This document shows positions 39,774-47,288 of a DNA stretch of 64,000 nucleotides, in pieces. The first letter of the stretch is position 1. Each line of letters starts with the position of its first letter. This DNA is from Shewanella fodinae (GTDB lineage: Bacteria > Pseudomonadota > Gammaproteobacteria > Enterobacterales > Shewanellaceae), in assembly GCF_014651955.1 (NCBI RefSeq), contig NZ_BMXW01000019.1, forward strand, positions 1-64,000, in the 5' to 3' direction. Position numbers and translations under genes: made by a program. Below the pieces are notes generated by a model that was not told the origin of the DNA, ran no database searches, and saw only the letters and a program-made list of their open reading frames with translations.

Positions 39774-40796
39774 TTGGAATTTTTATACGATTACGGATTG
39801 TTTTTGGCAAAGGCGATTACCATCGTGCTAGCAGTTGCTGCTGTGGTGTTATTAGTCGTTGCGGCTTCGATGAAGCAAAAACATGAGCGTGGCGAGCTGA
39901 AATTGACTCATATCAGTGAGGAACTGCAGTCACTGCGGCATCATCTGAAGGCAGAGTTATTGGATAAAAAGGCCTTTAAAGCCTATGAAAAACAACATAA
40001 AGCGGAGCAGAAAGCGAAAGATAAAGATCAGCAATCCGCTGAGAGCACTAAACCACGAGTATTTGTGCTGGAATTTAAAGGGGGTATTGAAGCCTCTGAA
40101 GTGGCTTCGCTGCGGGAAGAGATTTCTGCGGTGCTGGCAATCGCCGAAAAATCTGATCAGGTGCTGGTTAACCTAGAAAGTGGCGGCGGTATGGTACACG
40201 GTTACGGTTTAGCCGCCAGCCAGTTGGAGCGCGTCAGACGTGCCGGATTACCGCTGACGGTGTGTGTGGATAAAGTTGCCGCCAGTGGTGGCTATATGAT
40301 GGCCTGCGTCGCGAATCATATTGTTGCGGCGCCCTTTGCGATTGTAGGTTCCATCGGGGTGGTTGCCCAAATACCTAATTTCCATCGGTTGCTGCGCAAA
40401 CATGATATCGATTATGAACAGCATACAGCTGGGGAATTCAAGCGGACTTTGACCTTATTCGGAGAAAATACCGATGAAGGACGCGCTAAGTTCCAGGAAG
40501 AACTGGAACAGACGCACGAATTATTTAAGGGATTTGTGAGTAATTTCCGACCACAGTTAGACGTCGCCAAGGTGGCCACGGGGGAACATTGGTACGGACA
40601 ACAAGCAGTAGCGTTGGGATTGGTGGATGAGATTGGCACCAGTGATGATCTGCTGATGAAATTGGCGGACGAGAAACAGGTGATTAAAGTGCGTTATCAG
40701 ATCCGTAAAAAGATTACTGATAAGCTGGCGCATAGCGCATCTTTGATGCTCAGTGAATGCTACGACCGGTTACTGCAGAAAAATCGCCCTATGTAG
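39774..40796 (+). CDS. sohB: Inner-membrane serine protease SohB
   Basis: SohB is a periplasm-facing protease of the signal peptide peptidase A group (S49). I chose the TTG at 39774 because LEFLYDYGLFLAKAITIV matches the E. coli SohB N-terminus; frames reaching further upstream add a non-conserved, cysteine-rich stretch. One membrane anchor covers about residues 6-30, followed by a charged helical segment (KAYEKQHKAEQKAKDKDQQ). The catalytic serine is in DKVAASGGYMMACVA and the lysine in AGEFKRTLTLFGEN. The 340 residues are normal. A strong terminator follows. Confidence 0.92.
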   Translation: MEFLYDYGLFLAKAITIVLAVAAVVLLVVAASMKQKHERGELKLTHISEELQSLRHHLKAELLDKKAFKAYEKQHKAEQKAKDKDQQSAESTKPRVFVLEFKGGIEASEVASLREEISAVLAIAEKSDQVLVNLESGGGMVHGYGLAASQLERVRRAGLPLTVCVDKVAASGGYMMACVANHIVAAPFAIVGSIGVVAQIPNFHRLLRKHDIDYEQHTAGEFKRTLTLFGENTDEGRAKFQEELEQTHELFKGFVSNFRPQLDVAKVATGEHWYGQQAVALGLVDEIGTSDDLLMKLADEKQVIKVRYQIRKKITDKLAHSASLMLSECYDRLLQKNRPM

Positions 40797-40817
40797 TTGT
40801 TATGGCGCTGCAGAAGA

Positions 40818-40854
40818 CAAAGGCAAGGTAAATTACCTTGCCTTTGTTGTTTTT
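40818..40854. terminator. Terminator between sohB and the convergent gene
   Basis: CAAAGGCAAGGTAA / TTACCTTGCCTTTG is a nearly perfect 13-base stem with TTGTTGTTTTT on the + side, placed for sohB; it also lies just past the stop of the minus-strand gene. Confidence 0.8.
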
Positions 40855-40860
40855 GCCGTA

Positions 40861-41919
40861 TTACAGCGGGTAACTGATGTGCTGATAGAATCCGACCATC
40901 ATCTCCTGTGTTTTAGGGTCAAGCTCAATGGCTTTCGCAAACTCTTTCAGCGCGGCCTCCACTTGATTCATATAGCGACAGTAGCCTGGCTCAGAGTAAT
41001 CATCGCGGGTAGCAACCAGAATGAAATCGACGGCTTCTACCTGTTTTTTGCCATCCCAATGCTGCAGGAATTTGGCTTCATTGTCGTTGGGATTAAAACC
41101 GATCATTACGGTTTCTTTGGTGGAACCCAACTCTTCATATTTGCTATTTCGTACCAATGGGGTCAGGCCATTTCCCACCATCGCCACATGTTTCAAATGC
41201 TTTTGGTTAGCGGCCGCCAAAAAACGGTCTTCCAAGTATTGATACAACGCGGAGTAATCGCCTGTATCCTGTTTGAGAACCGCCATCTTTAATTGACGGC
41301 TTAATGGCAAGGTGACTTTAACGTAGGCAGTAGATGTGTAGTTGGTTGGCAGTTCACACTGTCTGGATTTATAACGCATATAAATATTACGCAGCTTGTA
41401 GCCATAGGTCTTGTTCTCTCCTTTAGCTGAGGCAAACAGATCGTAGGTCATATGCTGATGGTCACGAATTTTGACGTTTAACTGTTGTTCCGGCAATAGT
41501 GGCAACAGATCCCTGACCACAGCGCGAACACGGTTATGGAAATTAGCGGCATTCGCGCGAATATCAGTACCGGTCGCCAAAAACAGCAAACGCAGCTTAC
41601 GGGCTTTGTAGTCCGGTTCGAAGAACAGACTTTGTGCTTCGTGGTAAGCCGGGTTATAAAAGAACAAAATCTGTTCAGCGGTTTGCAGGGTATAGGCTTC
41701 AGTGTGATAGCGCACAACCGGCAATTTGTCATTGGCGATAACATGAACATTAAACAGCTCCTGCTCCGCTGTCAGCTTAAAGAACTGTTCGCTGATGCTG
41801 CGGTAACAATGTTCGTAGCTGTCATAATGAGCCAGTAGGGCATCAGTGACCTTGATGTCAGCCATAATGTACTGATTGGTGCGCGTAGCCAGCGGTACGT
41901 ATAGTTTTTGCATCAACAT
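40861..41919 (-). CDS. Conserved hypothetical protein, DUF3083-like
   Basis: The 352-residue soluble protein looks like the DUF3083 family that I associate with Shewanella and relatives; the assignment is from memory and tentative. AAGGA six bases before the ATG at 41919 favours that start over the overlapping one at 41925. No signal peptide or membrane segment is seen. Recognisable stretches are ILFFYNPAYHEAQSLFFEPDY near residue 85, written here in part as FYNPAYHEAQ, TYDLFASAKGENKTYGYKLR near 160 and VAMVGNGLTPLVRNSKYEELG near 245, shown in part as VGNGLTPLVRN. No catalytic motif is evident, and the function is unknown. Confidence 0.7.
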   Translation of the reverse strand: MLMQKLYVPLATRTNQYIMADIKVTDALLAHYDSYEHCYRSISEQFFKLTAEQELFNVHVIANDKLPVVRYHTEAYTLQTAEQILFFYNPAYHEAQSLFFEPDYKARKLRLLFLATGTDIRANAANFHNRVRAVVRDLLPLLPEQQLNVKIRDHQHMTYDLFASAKGENKTYGYKLRNIYMRYKSRQCELPTNYTSTAYVKVTLPLSRQLKMAVLKQDTGDYSALYQYLEDRFLAAANQKHLKHVAMVGNGLTPLVRNSKYEELGSTKETVMIGFNPNDNEAKFLQHWDGKKQVEAVDFILVATRDDYSEPGYCRYMNQVEAALKEFAKAIELDPKTQEMMVGFYQHISYPL

Positions 41920-42069
41920 AATCATTCCTTATAAATCGTCATTCAACGAATGGGGATATTTTAACCGTTTTTCATGGGCGGAAATATAGAAGGCAAGCGG
42001 CTTTCAGCACGACATTTATTTATGCTAAGTTACCGTTTTTATGAATAAAACTAATCCGAAGGAATGCTG

Positions 42070-42573
42070 ATGATCCTAGCTGCCAGTGACAGATTGATCC
42101 TGCGCCATTTTCAAGACGATGACCTGGTGGTGCTTTTCGAGATGAACCGAGATCCACAGATCTTGACTTACATTCCGTCAGTGCCTTTTCAGCAACTGGG
42201 AGACGCTGAAAAAGTGCTAAAAGAAGTGATTTACGCTGATTATGAACGGTATGGTTATGGTCGCTGGGCGGTAGAATTGAAAGCCAGCGGCGAGGTCATT
42301 GGTTTCTGCGGCCCCAAATATCTGGCAGATTTTGATAAAGTAGAACTTGGTTATCGTTACTTTCCCCAATATTGGCGACAGGGGATTGGTTTTGAAGCCG
42401 CCAGTGCTGCATTACCATTATTTAAAACACTGTGTGGCGTAGATGAAGCGATTGCACTGATTATGCCGGGTAATCAGGCATCAGCAGCGTTAGCTCATAA
42501 GTTAGGGATGCAGATATCTGCTCGCAGTCAGTTCCAAGGACATGACGTCGATGTCTTTCATACTTGGCTCTAA
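42070..42573 (+). CDS. GNAT-family N-acetyltransferase (RimJ/RimL type)
   Basis: The protein has the GNAT fold of the RimJ/RimL branch: SDRLILRHFQDDDLVVLFEM at the start, VIGFCGPKY, then VELGYRYFPQYWRQGIGFEAASA containing the acetyl-CoA-binding loop (YWRQGIGFEA), and PGNQASAALAHKLGM for the second cofactor segment. The ATG at 42070 has AAGGA six bases upstream; an ATG at 42064 abuts it. The substrate cannot be read from the sequence. It is a single gene flanked by oppositely oriented neighbours. Confidence 0.88.
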   Translation: MILAASDRLILRHFQDDDLVVLFEMNRDPQILTYIPSVPFQQLGDAEKVLKEVIYADYERYGYGRWAVELKASGEVIGFCGPKYLADFDKVELGYRYFPQYWRQGIGFEAASAALPLFKTLCGVDEAIALIMPGNQASAALAHKLGMQISARSQFQGHDVDVFHTWL

Positions 42574-42598
42574 GTTTCGGCAAATTGCCGCAGCAGGT

Positions 42599-43225
42599 TT
42601 ACTCTAGTGCCTTCTGCACCCACGGCAACATAAACTTACTGATAGTTAGCTGTGCTTGTTCATTGGGGTGTATGCCATCGCGCTGCATCAATTCTGGATG
42701 TGGGGCAATAACTGTCATAAAAAATGGCACTAAGGTTACTTGAGGCTGTTCCGCCAGTTGTTGGTAAACTGCCATGAAGGCTTTTTCATAACGTGGGCCA
42801 TAATTAGGTGGTACCATGACTTGCGACAACAATACCTTGGCACCTGCTTGCTGTGATAGTTCAATGATTTTTTTTAGATTTTTTTTCAACTCCGCAGGGG
42901 AAAATCCACGCAAGCCATCGTTACCCCCCAATTCCACCAGCACGACATCAGGGTGCACTGATTGCAACAATCCTGGCAATCGTCGCAGCCCCCCGGCACT
43001 GGTTTCACCGCTGACAGAACCGTTAATAATGGTATGCTCAGGTAATGCGTTGCGTAACTCTTCAACCCAGCCTTTATGTTCATCAACGCCATAGCTGGCA
43101 CCTAGACTGTCTCCTAGTACCAGCAACGTAGCAGCATGAAGCGGTAAAGACGTTAGCATTAATAACAATGGTAAACAGACCATCGGACGACAGTATAAGG
43201 AAGCGATTTTGAACAACAGTGCCAT
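42599..43225 (-). CDS. tesA: Multifunctional acyl-CoA thioesterase I / lysophospholipase TesA
   Basis: TesA (also called ApeA or PldC) is a periplasmic SGNH hydrolase acting on thioesters and esters. I chose the ATG at 43225 (MALLFKIASLY), with GGGAAA a few bases upstream; 208 residues include a Sec signal peptide (LPLLLMLTSLPLHA before the cleavage). The SGNH blocks are complete: LVLGDSLGASYG (Ser), NGSVSGETSAGG, VELGGNDGLRG (Asn), and RDGIHPNEQAQ (Asp, His). It diverges from ybbA with overlapping 5' ends, the arrangement also found in E. coli. Confidence 0.95.
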   Translation of the reverse strand: MALLFKIASLYCRPMVCLPLLLMLTSLPLHAATLLVLGDSLGASYGVDEHKGWVEELRNALPEHTIINGSVSGETSAGGLRRLPGLLQSVHPDVVLVELGGNDGLRGFSPAELKKNLKKIIELSQQAGAKVLLSQVMVPPNYGPRYEKAFMAVYQQLAEQPQVTLVPFFMTVIAPHPELMQRDGIHPNEQAQLTISKFMLPWVQKALE

Positions 43226-43919
43226 AAAAGTTTCCCAGTTAGTAAAAACCGTCAAGACTCAGGAAGGGGACCTCACTATCCTGAAAGGCATTAATTTGGA
43301 TGTCAAGCGGGGCCAGAGTGTGGCCATTCTTGGCCCCTCTGGTTCTGGCAAGTCCACATTGCTTGGGTTGTTAGCGGCATTGGACACCCCCAGTTCTGGT
43401 GAAATCTGGTTAGACGGCGAGCCGTTATCTGGGCTGAATGAGGAGCAAAAGGCCGCGCTGCGCAAGCAGAAAGTCAGTTTTATCTTTCAGTCGTTTATGC
43501 TGGTTGATACTTTGAGCGCGCTGGAGAATGTCATGTTGCCAGCCGAGCTTGCTGGCATTAAAGACGCCAGAGATAAAGCCAAGCGGATGCTTGAACGGGT
43601 TGGCTTGGGTCACCGTTTAGCGCATTACCCAAAACAGCTGTCGGGGGGGGAACAACAGCGGGTGGCTATTGCTAGGGCCTTTATTTGTGATCCCCAAGTG
43701 CTATTCGCTGATGAGCCCACCGGCAACTTGGATAAACACAATGCCGATAAGGTCGCTGACATGCTGTTTGCGCTAAATCAAGAAAGTGCGACGACGTTAA
43801 TTCTAGTGACCCATGATCTGCATTTGGCACAACGTTGTGAGCGTCAATTACTGATGGATGATGGCCAACTTTTTGAACAGCGTGCTGATAGCAGTAGTCA
43901 AGTTATTGGGGAGCGTTAA
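43209..43919 (+). CDS. ybbA: ABC transporter ATP-binding protein YbbA
   Basis: YbbA is the ATPase of a MacB/LolD-like mechanotransmission ABC system whose permease is YbbP. The start is a TTG at 43209 with AGGAAG five bases upstream, giving MNNSAIKVSQLVKTVKT; no internal ATG would preserve the Walker A motif. The motifs are Walker A GPSGSGKST, Q-loop FIFQSFMLVDTLSALENV, signature LSGGEQQR, Walker B VLFADEPTGNLD and the H-loop in VTHDLHLA. The 236 residues are typical. ybbP starts two bases after the stop. Confidence 0.95.
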   Translation: MNNSAIKVSQLVKTVKTQEGDLTILKGINLDVKRGQSVAILGPSGSGKSTLLGLLAALDTPSSGEIWLDGEPLSGLNEEQKAALRKQKVSFIFQSFMLVDTLSALENVMLPAELAGIKDARDKAKRMLERVGLGHRLAHYPKQLSGGEQQRVAIARAFICDPQVLFADEPTGNLDKHNADKVADMLFALNQESATTLILVTHDLHLAQRCERQLLMDDGQLFEQRADSSSQVIGER

Positions 43920-43921
43920 CG

Positions 43922-46375
43922 ATGGAGTGGACTCTCGCATGGCGCTTATTCAGGCGTGAACTGAAGCAGGGACAATTGGTACTGATTATTCTGGCACTGA
44001 CGCTGGCGGTATTGTCAGTGACCGGATTGGCACGGGTGAGTGAACGCTTACAGGTGGCAATTAATGGACAGGCCAGCAAATTTATTGCGGCTGACAGGAT
44101 TATTAACTCTCCTGTACTGTTAGACGGCACTATTCTGCAGCAGGCAACGAAGCTTGGGCTTAAGCTGTCTAAAAATCTGCAATTCAATTCGATGGTCTAC
44201 AGCGGTGATGAGTTTCAGTTAGTAACGGTAAGAGCTGTTGATGATGCTTACCCACTAAAAGGCCACATTGAACTTACTAGCGGCGTCACCGATAAACTGC
44301 CATTACCCGGAGAGCTTTGGTATGAAAGCCGTTTAGCGGCGCTGCTGGGACATCCAGATACCGTCGAACTTGGCAACAGCCGTCTGAAAATGGGCGCCGC
44401 TCTCAGCCGGTTACCCGATGCTGGTTTTAATATTTTTGCTTCTGCGCCGCTAGTATTAATGCGGCTAGATGATGTTCCCGCCACAGGCGTTATTCAACCC
44501 GGGAGTCGCGTCACTTATCTTTATCAGTTTGTTGGTACGCCAGCACAATTACAGGCCTTTGAAACCTTTGCGAAACCGCTACTCACCAGCTCACAGCGCT
44601 GGGTAGATGTGCAGTCAGGTGATTCTCCTATTGCCAGTGCTGTGCAGCGTGCCGAACGTTTTCTGTTGTTGTCGAGCTTGTTAGGCATCGCATTGGCTTG
44701 TGCCGCCATTGGCATTGCAGCGCAGAGTTATTGCCAGCGTCATTACGATGTGGTGGCAATGGTGAAGACCTTTGGCGCAAGTGCGCGGCAGATCCGCATT
44801 CTGTTTGGTATGCATTTACTATTAGTAACCGTTGCGGGAGTGATACTTGGCTTGTTGGGAGGCTTTTTGCTGGATGCATTAATAATGCTGGCACTGCCTG
44901 CCGAAATAGCCGCGTATTCAGCACCCGTGTTACGTCCACTGTTGTTGGGCGTTGCCACCGGTTTTATCAGCGCATTTATGTTTTCGGCTTATCCATTGTT
45001 ACGTTTACTCAATATTCCGCCTCTTAGAGTACTGCAGCGACAGTTGGAAGGCGTAAAGTTAGGGATGTGGCTGCATCTGATGCTTAGTTTACTTGCCATG
45101 GGGTTACTTGGTTGGTTGTATTCAAGGTCGCTGACATTGACGCTCACCGTTGTGGCAAGTGTGGTGTTATTAGGGCTGTTATTAGGCGTGTTGGGGTTGC
45201 TGCTGATCCGTATGGGCCAGAGCATAGGTATGAAAACCACCAATCCACTGTCTCTGGCGCTTGCTGGATTACGTCGCCGCGCCAGACAAAATGCGCTACA
45301 ACTGGTGGGTTTTTCCAGTGCCTTGGTATTGCTGTTAATTATTTTGGCGTTACGACAGGATCTTTTGGAGGAATGGCAAAAGCAGTTACCCGACAATGCT
45401 CCCAATTATTTTTTGGTGAATATCGCGCCGGAAGAAGTCTCACCAATGCAGACGTTTTTACAACAACATGCGATTGACGCAACCGATATCTATCCGGTGA
45501 TCCGCGGACGTCTTAGCGCAATTAACGGTGAAGAAGTCATTACATCGGAACAAAAAGAGCAGGGGCAGCGCGGACGGATGGGGATATCTCGGGAACTCAA
45601 TCTGACCTGGCGAGATACTTTGCCGCGCCATAATCGGATTCTGCAAGGCCATTTTAATCAGGCCGCAGACGAAGTTTCTGTGGAGTCAGGGGTTGCCGAA
45701 CGTCTAGGCATCAATCTCGGGGATGCTTTGAGCTTTGTCATTGATAATCAGACGGTGGTTGTTAAGGTGGCAAGTATCCGGGCTGTGCAATGGGAAACCA
45801 TGCAGCCCAACTTCTTTATGATTTTTACCCGTGAAGCCATGGCGCCTTTTGCCTATACCTCAATGGCAAGTTTTCATCTCAATGATAATCAAAAAAATGT
45901 GGTACTTGAGCTTATTCGCCAGTTTCCGACTGTTTCTATTATTGATGTCGGGGCTATTATCAGCCAGTTGAAAGGCATTGTATCGCAGGTGTCTCTGGCA
46001 TTGACATTGGTGCTGGTACTCGTTGTTATGGCAAGTGCGTTAGTGATGTTAGCGCAGACCGAAGCCGGGATGGCAACTCGCCAGCGAGAGCTGGCAATAC
46101 TCCGAACCTTTGGCGCCTCCGGCGGGTTGTTGCGCTGGGCAACCAGCTTAGAGTTTGCAATATTGGGGTTTGTTGCTGGGACCTTGGCGGTAATCGTGAC
46201 TGAATTTTCTATCTGGTTATTAAAAACGCAGGTGTTTGAATTGAACGTATATGCCCACTGGGCATGGTGGCTAATGGCCCCAAGCGCTGGTGCTACCTTG
46301 GTAGCGACGCTGGGATTGTGGCGTTGTTGGCAATTGTTGCAGAAATCGTGCGGTGAACTATTAAAGTTAGAATAA
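43922..46375 (+). CDS. ybbP: FtsX-like ABC permease YbbP
   Basis: YbbP is the membrane subunit working with YbbA. In 817 residues there are two FtsX-type modules plus extra central membrane segments, about ten in all: an N-terminal anchor (LVLIILALTLAVLSVTGLA), a periplasmic domain, a block near 250-420 (LLLSSLLGIALACAAIGIAAQ, LRLLNIPPLRVLQRQ) and a C-terminal block (VSLALTLVLVLVVMASALVML, in part LVLVLVVMASALVM). The cytoplasmic signature ATRQRELAILRTFGAS near residue 720 is the usual coupling motif. With tesA it may serve lipid or envelope turnover, which is inferred from conserved neighbourhood only. Confidence 0.93.
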   Translation: MEWTLAWRLFRRELKQGQLVLIILALTLAVLSVTGLARVSERLQVAINGQASKFIAADRIINSPVLLDGTILQQATKLGLKLSKNLQFNSMVYSGDEFQLVTVRAVDDAYPLKGHIELTSGVTDKLPLPGELWYESRLAALLGHPDTVELGNSRLKMGAALSRLPDAGFNIFASAPLVLMRLDDVPATGVIQPGSRVTYLYQFVGTPAQLQAFETFAKPLLTSSQRWVDVQSGDSPIASAVQRAERFLLLSSLLGIALACAAIGIAAQSYCQRHYDVVAMVKTFGASARQIRILFGMHLLLVTVAGVILGLLGGFLLDALIMLALPAEIAAYSAPVLRPLLLGVATGFISAFMFSAYPLLRLLNIPPLRVLQRQLEGVKLGMWLHLMLSLLAMGLLGWLYSRSLTLTLTVVASVVLLGLLLGVLGLLLIRMGQSIGMKTTNPLSLALAGLRRRARQNALQLVGFSSALVLLLIILALRQDLLEEWQKQLPDNAPNYFLVNIAPEEVSPMQTFLQQHAIDATDIYPVIRGRLSAINGEEVITSEQKEQGQRGRMGISRELNLTWRDTLPRHNRILQGHFNQAADEVSVESGVAERLGINLGDALSFVIDNQTVVVKVASIRAVQWETMQPNFFMIFTREAMAPFAYTSMASFHLNDNQKNVVLELIRQFPTVSIIDVGAIISQLKGIVSQVSLALTLVLVLVVMASALVMLAQTEAGMATRQRELAILRTFGASGGLLRWATSLEFAILGFVAGTLAVIVTEFSIWLLKTQVFELNVYAHWAWWLMAPSAGATLVATLGLWRCWQLLQKSCGELLKLE

Positions 46376-46482
46376 AATGTTCAAAAAATAGGCAGATATT
46401 TTCCTTGTGGATATTGCCATAAGGCAATGTTTATCCGTGTACATATATGACAATATCAAGTGATATGTCGTATTTAATAAAA

Positions 46483-46508
46483 AGGGGAGCCGAAGCTCCC
46501 TTTCTTTT
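46483..46508. terminator. Bidirectional terminator between ybbP and the peptide locus
   Basis: GGGAGC / GCTCCC with a four-base CGAA loop is flanked by AAAAA on the left and TTTCTTTT on the right, so it serves both ybbP and the minus-strand 38-codon gene. Confidence 0.75.
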
Positions 46509-46520
46509 GGTAATCATCTA

Positions 46521-46637
46521 TTAATTCCACCAGCCATTTGCTGTTACTACTTCCAGATGTTGAAGCCCTTCTGGAAGTTTTGCTTTTTTGCGTTGAGGCT
46601 TAGAAAAACCCAGAATTTTCTTGATTGAGTTGATCAT
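46521..46637 (-). CDS. 38-residue peptide ending in NGWWN, downstream of the repeat protein
   Basis: A short frame starts at an ATG with AAGAGG eight bases upstream, 12 bases after the stop of the repeat-protein gene, and ends 13 bases before a bidirectional terminator. The peptide has an amphipathic, basic N-terminal half (MINSIKKILGFSKPQRKKAK) and a different C-terminal part (LPEGLQHLEVV then TANGWWN). It has no Sec signal. The layout, leader-like front with an aromatic C-terminus, resembles ribosomal peptide precursors in general shape, but no modification enzyme is nearby and I recognise no family. Translational coupling to the repeat gene is likely. It is too short for standard gene calling. 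Confidence 0.6.
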   Translation of the reverse strand: MINSIKKILGFSKPQRKKAKLPEGLQHLEVVTANGWWN

Positions 46638-46649
46638 TGTATTTACCTC

Positions 46650-47174
46650 TTATGCGATGGATGTATCGTTAGATATCAGCTTGATATAAGGAACACCAGC
46701 GACTTCAGTTGGCTTGAGCTTGATATAAGGAACACCAGCGACTTCAGTTGGCTTGAGCTTGATATAAGGAACACCAGCAACTTCAGTTGGCTTAAGCTTG
46801 ATATAAGGAACGCCAGCGACTTCAGTAGGCTTGAGTTTGATATAAGGAACGCCAGCGACTTCAGTAGGCTTGAGTTTGATATAAGGAACGCCAGCTACTT
46901 CAGTTGGCTTGAGTTTGATATAAGGAACACCAGCGACTTCAGTAGGCTTGAGCTTGATATAAGGAACGCCGGCAACTTCAGTTGGCTTGAGTTTAATATA
47001 AGGAACACCAGCGACTTCAGTTGGCTTGAGTTTGATATAAGGAACACCAGCGACTTCAGTTGGCTTGAGTTTGATATAAGGAACACCTGTAAGGTCAGAT
47101 GCTGCTGAGTTTATAGACACAAATGCAGTTACACTGGCCAAAGCCATAGCGGTTAAAATAAATTTCTTCATCAT
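46650..47174 (-). CDS. Secreted protein made of ten perfect 13-residue repeats
   Basis: The 174-residue product begins with a Sec-type signal peptide (MMKKFILTAMALASVTAFVS, cleavage probably near INSA-AS), then at residue 30 the unit GVPYIKLKPTEVA is repeated ten times without a single amino-acid change, followed by GVPYIKL and the tail ISNDTSIA. Alternating VPYIKL residues suggest a beta-strand per unit, so the chain could form a fibre or solenoid; equally it could be a precursor cut into identical 13-mers. A near-consensus sigma-54 promoter lies about 70-90 bases upstream and AAGAGAG precedes the start. It is co-directional with the upstream sensor gene and the 38-codon gene downstream. I know no family for it. 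Confidence 0.85.
   Translation of the reverse strand: MMKKFILTAMALASVTAFVSINSAASDLTGVPYIKLKPTEVAGVPYIKLKPTEVAGVPYIKLKPTEVAGVPYIKLKPTEVAGVPYIKLKPTEVAGVPYIKLKPTEVAGVPYIKLKPTEVAGVPYIKLKPTEVAGVPYIKLKPTEVAGVPYIKLKPTEVAGVPYIKLISNDTSIA
46677..47087 (-). repeat. 39-bp coding tandem repeat, ten and a half copies
   Basis: The array encodes GVPYIKLKPTEVA units. Copies differ only at third codon positions: GGT/GGC for Gly, AAG/AAA for Lys, CCA/CCT for Pro, GTC/GTT/GTA for Val. There are no spacers, so it is not a CRISPR. Confidence 0.95.
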
Positions 47175-47244
47175 CTCTTTAATCTCTCTTATTCAGCAAG
47201 TTATTCGGATAGCGATAGACTTTTGACGCTAGACAAGAGAGATG

Positions 47245-47262
47245 AAGCAGATGTCGTGCCAA
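47245..47262 (-). promoter_or_regulatory. Sigma-54 (RpoN) promoter upstream of the repeat-protein gene
   Basis: On the minus strand TTGGCACGACATCTGCTT matches the sigma-54 consensus YTGGCACGrNNNTTGCW with one mismatch and has the invariant GG-N10-GC spacing. Transcription would start near 47235, leaving a leader of about 60 bases. Such promoters need an enhancer-binding activator; I did not find its site. Confidence 0.7.
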
Positions 47263-47288
47263 TTTTATTTTGACACTAAAATCAATTG

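Noticed and set aside
46677..47087. 39-bp array as a CRISPR
   Set aside because: Units are contiguous without spacers, stay in one reading frame and form part of a signal-peptide protein.
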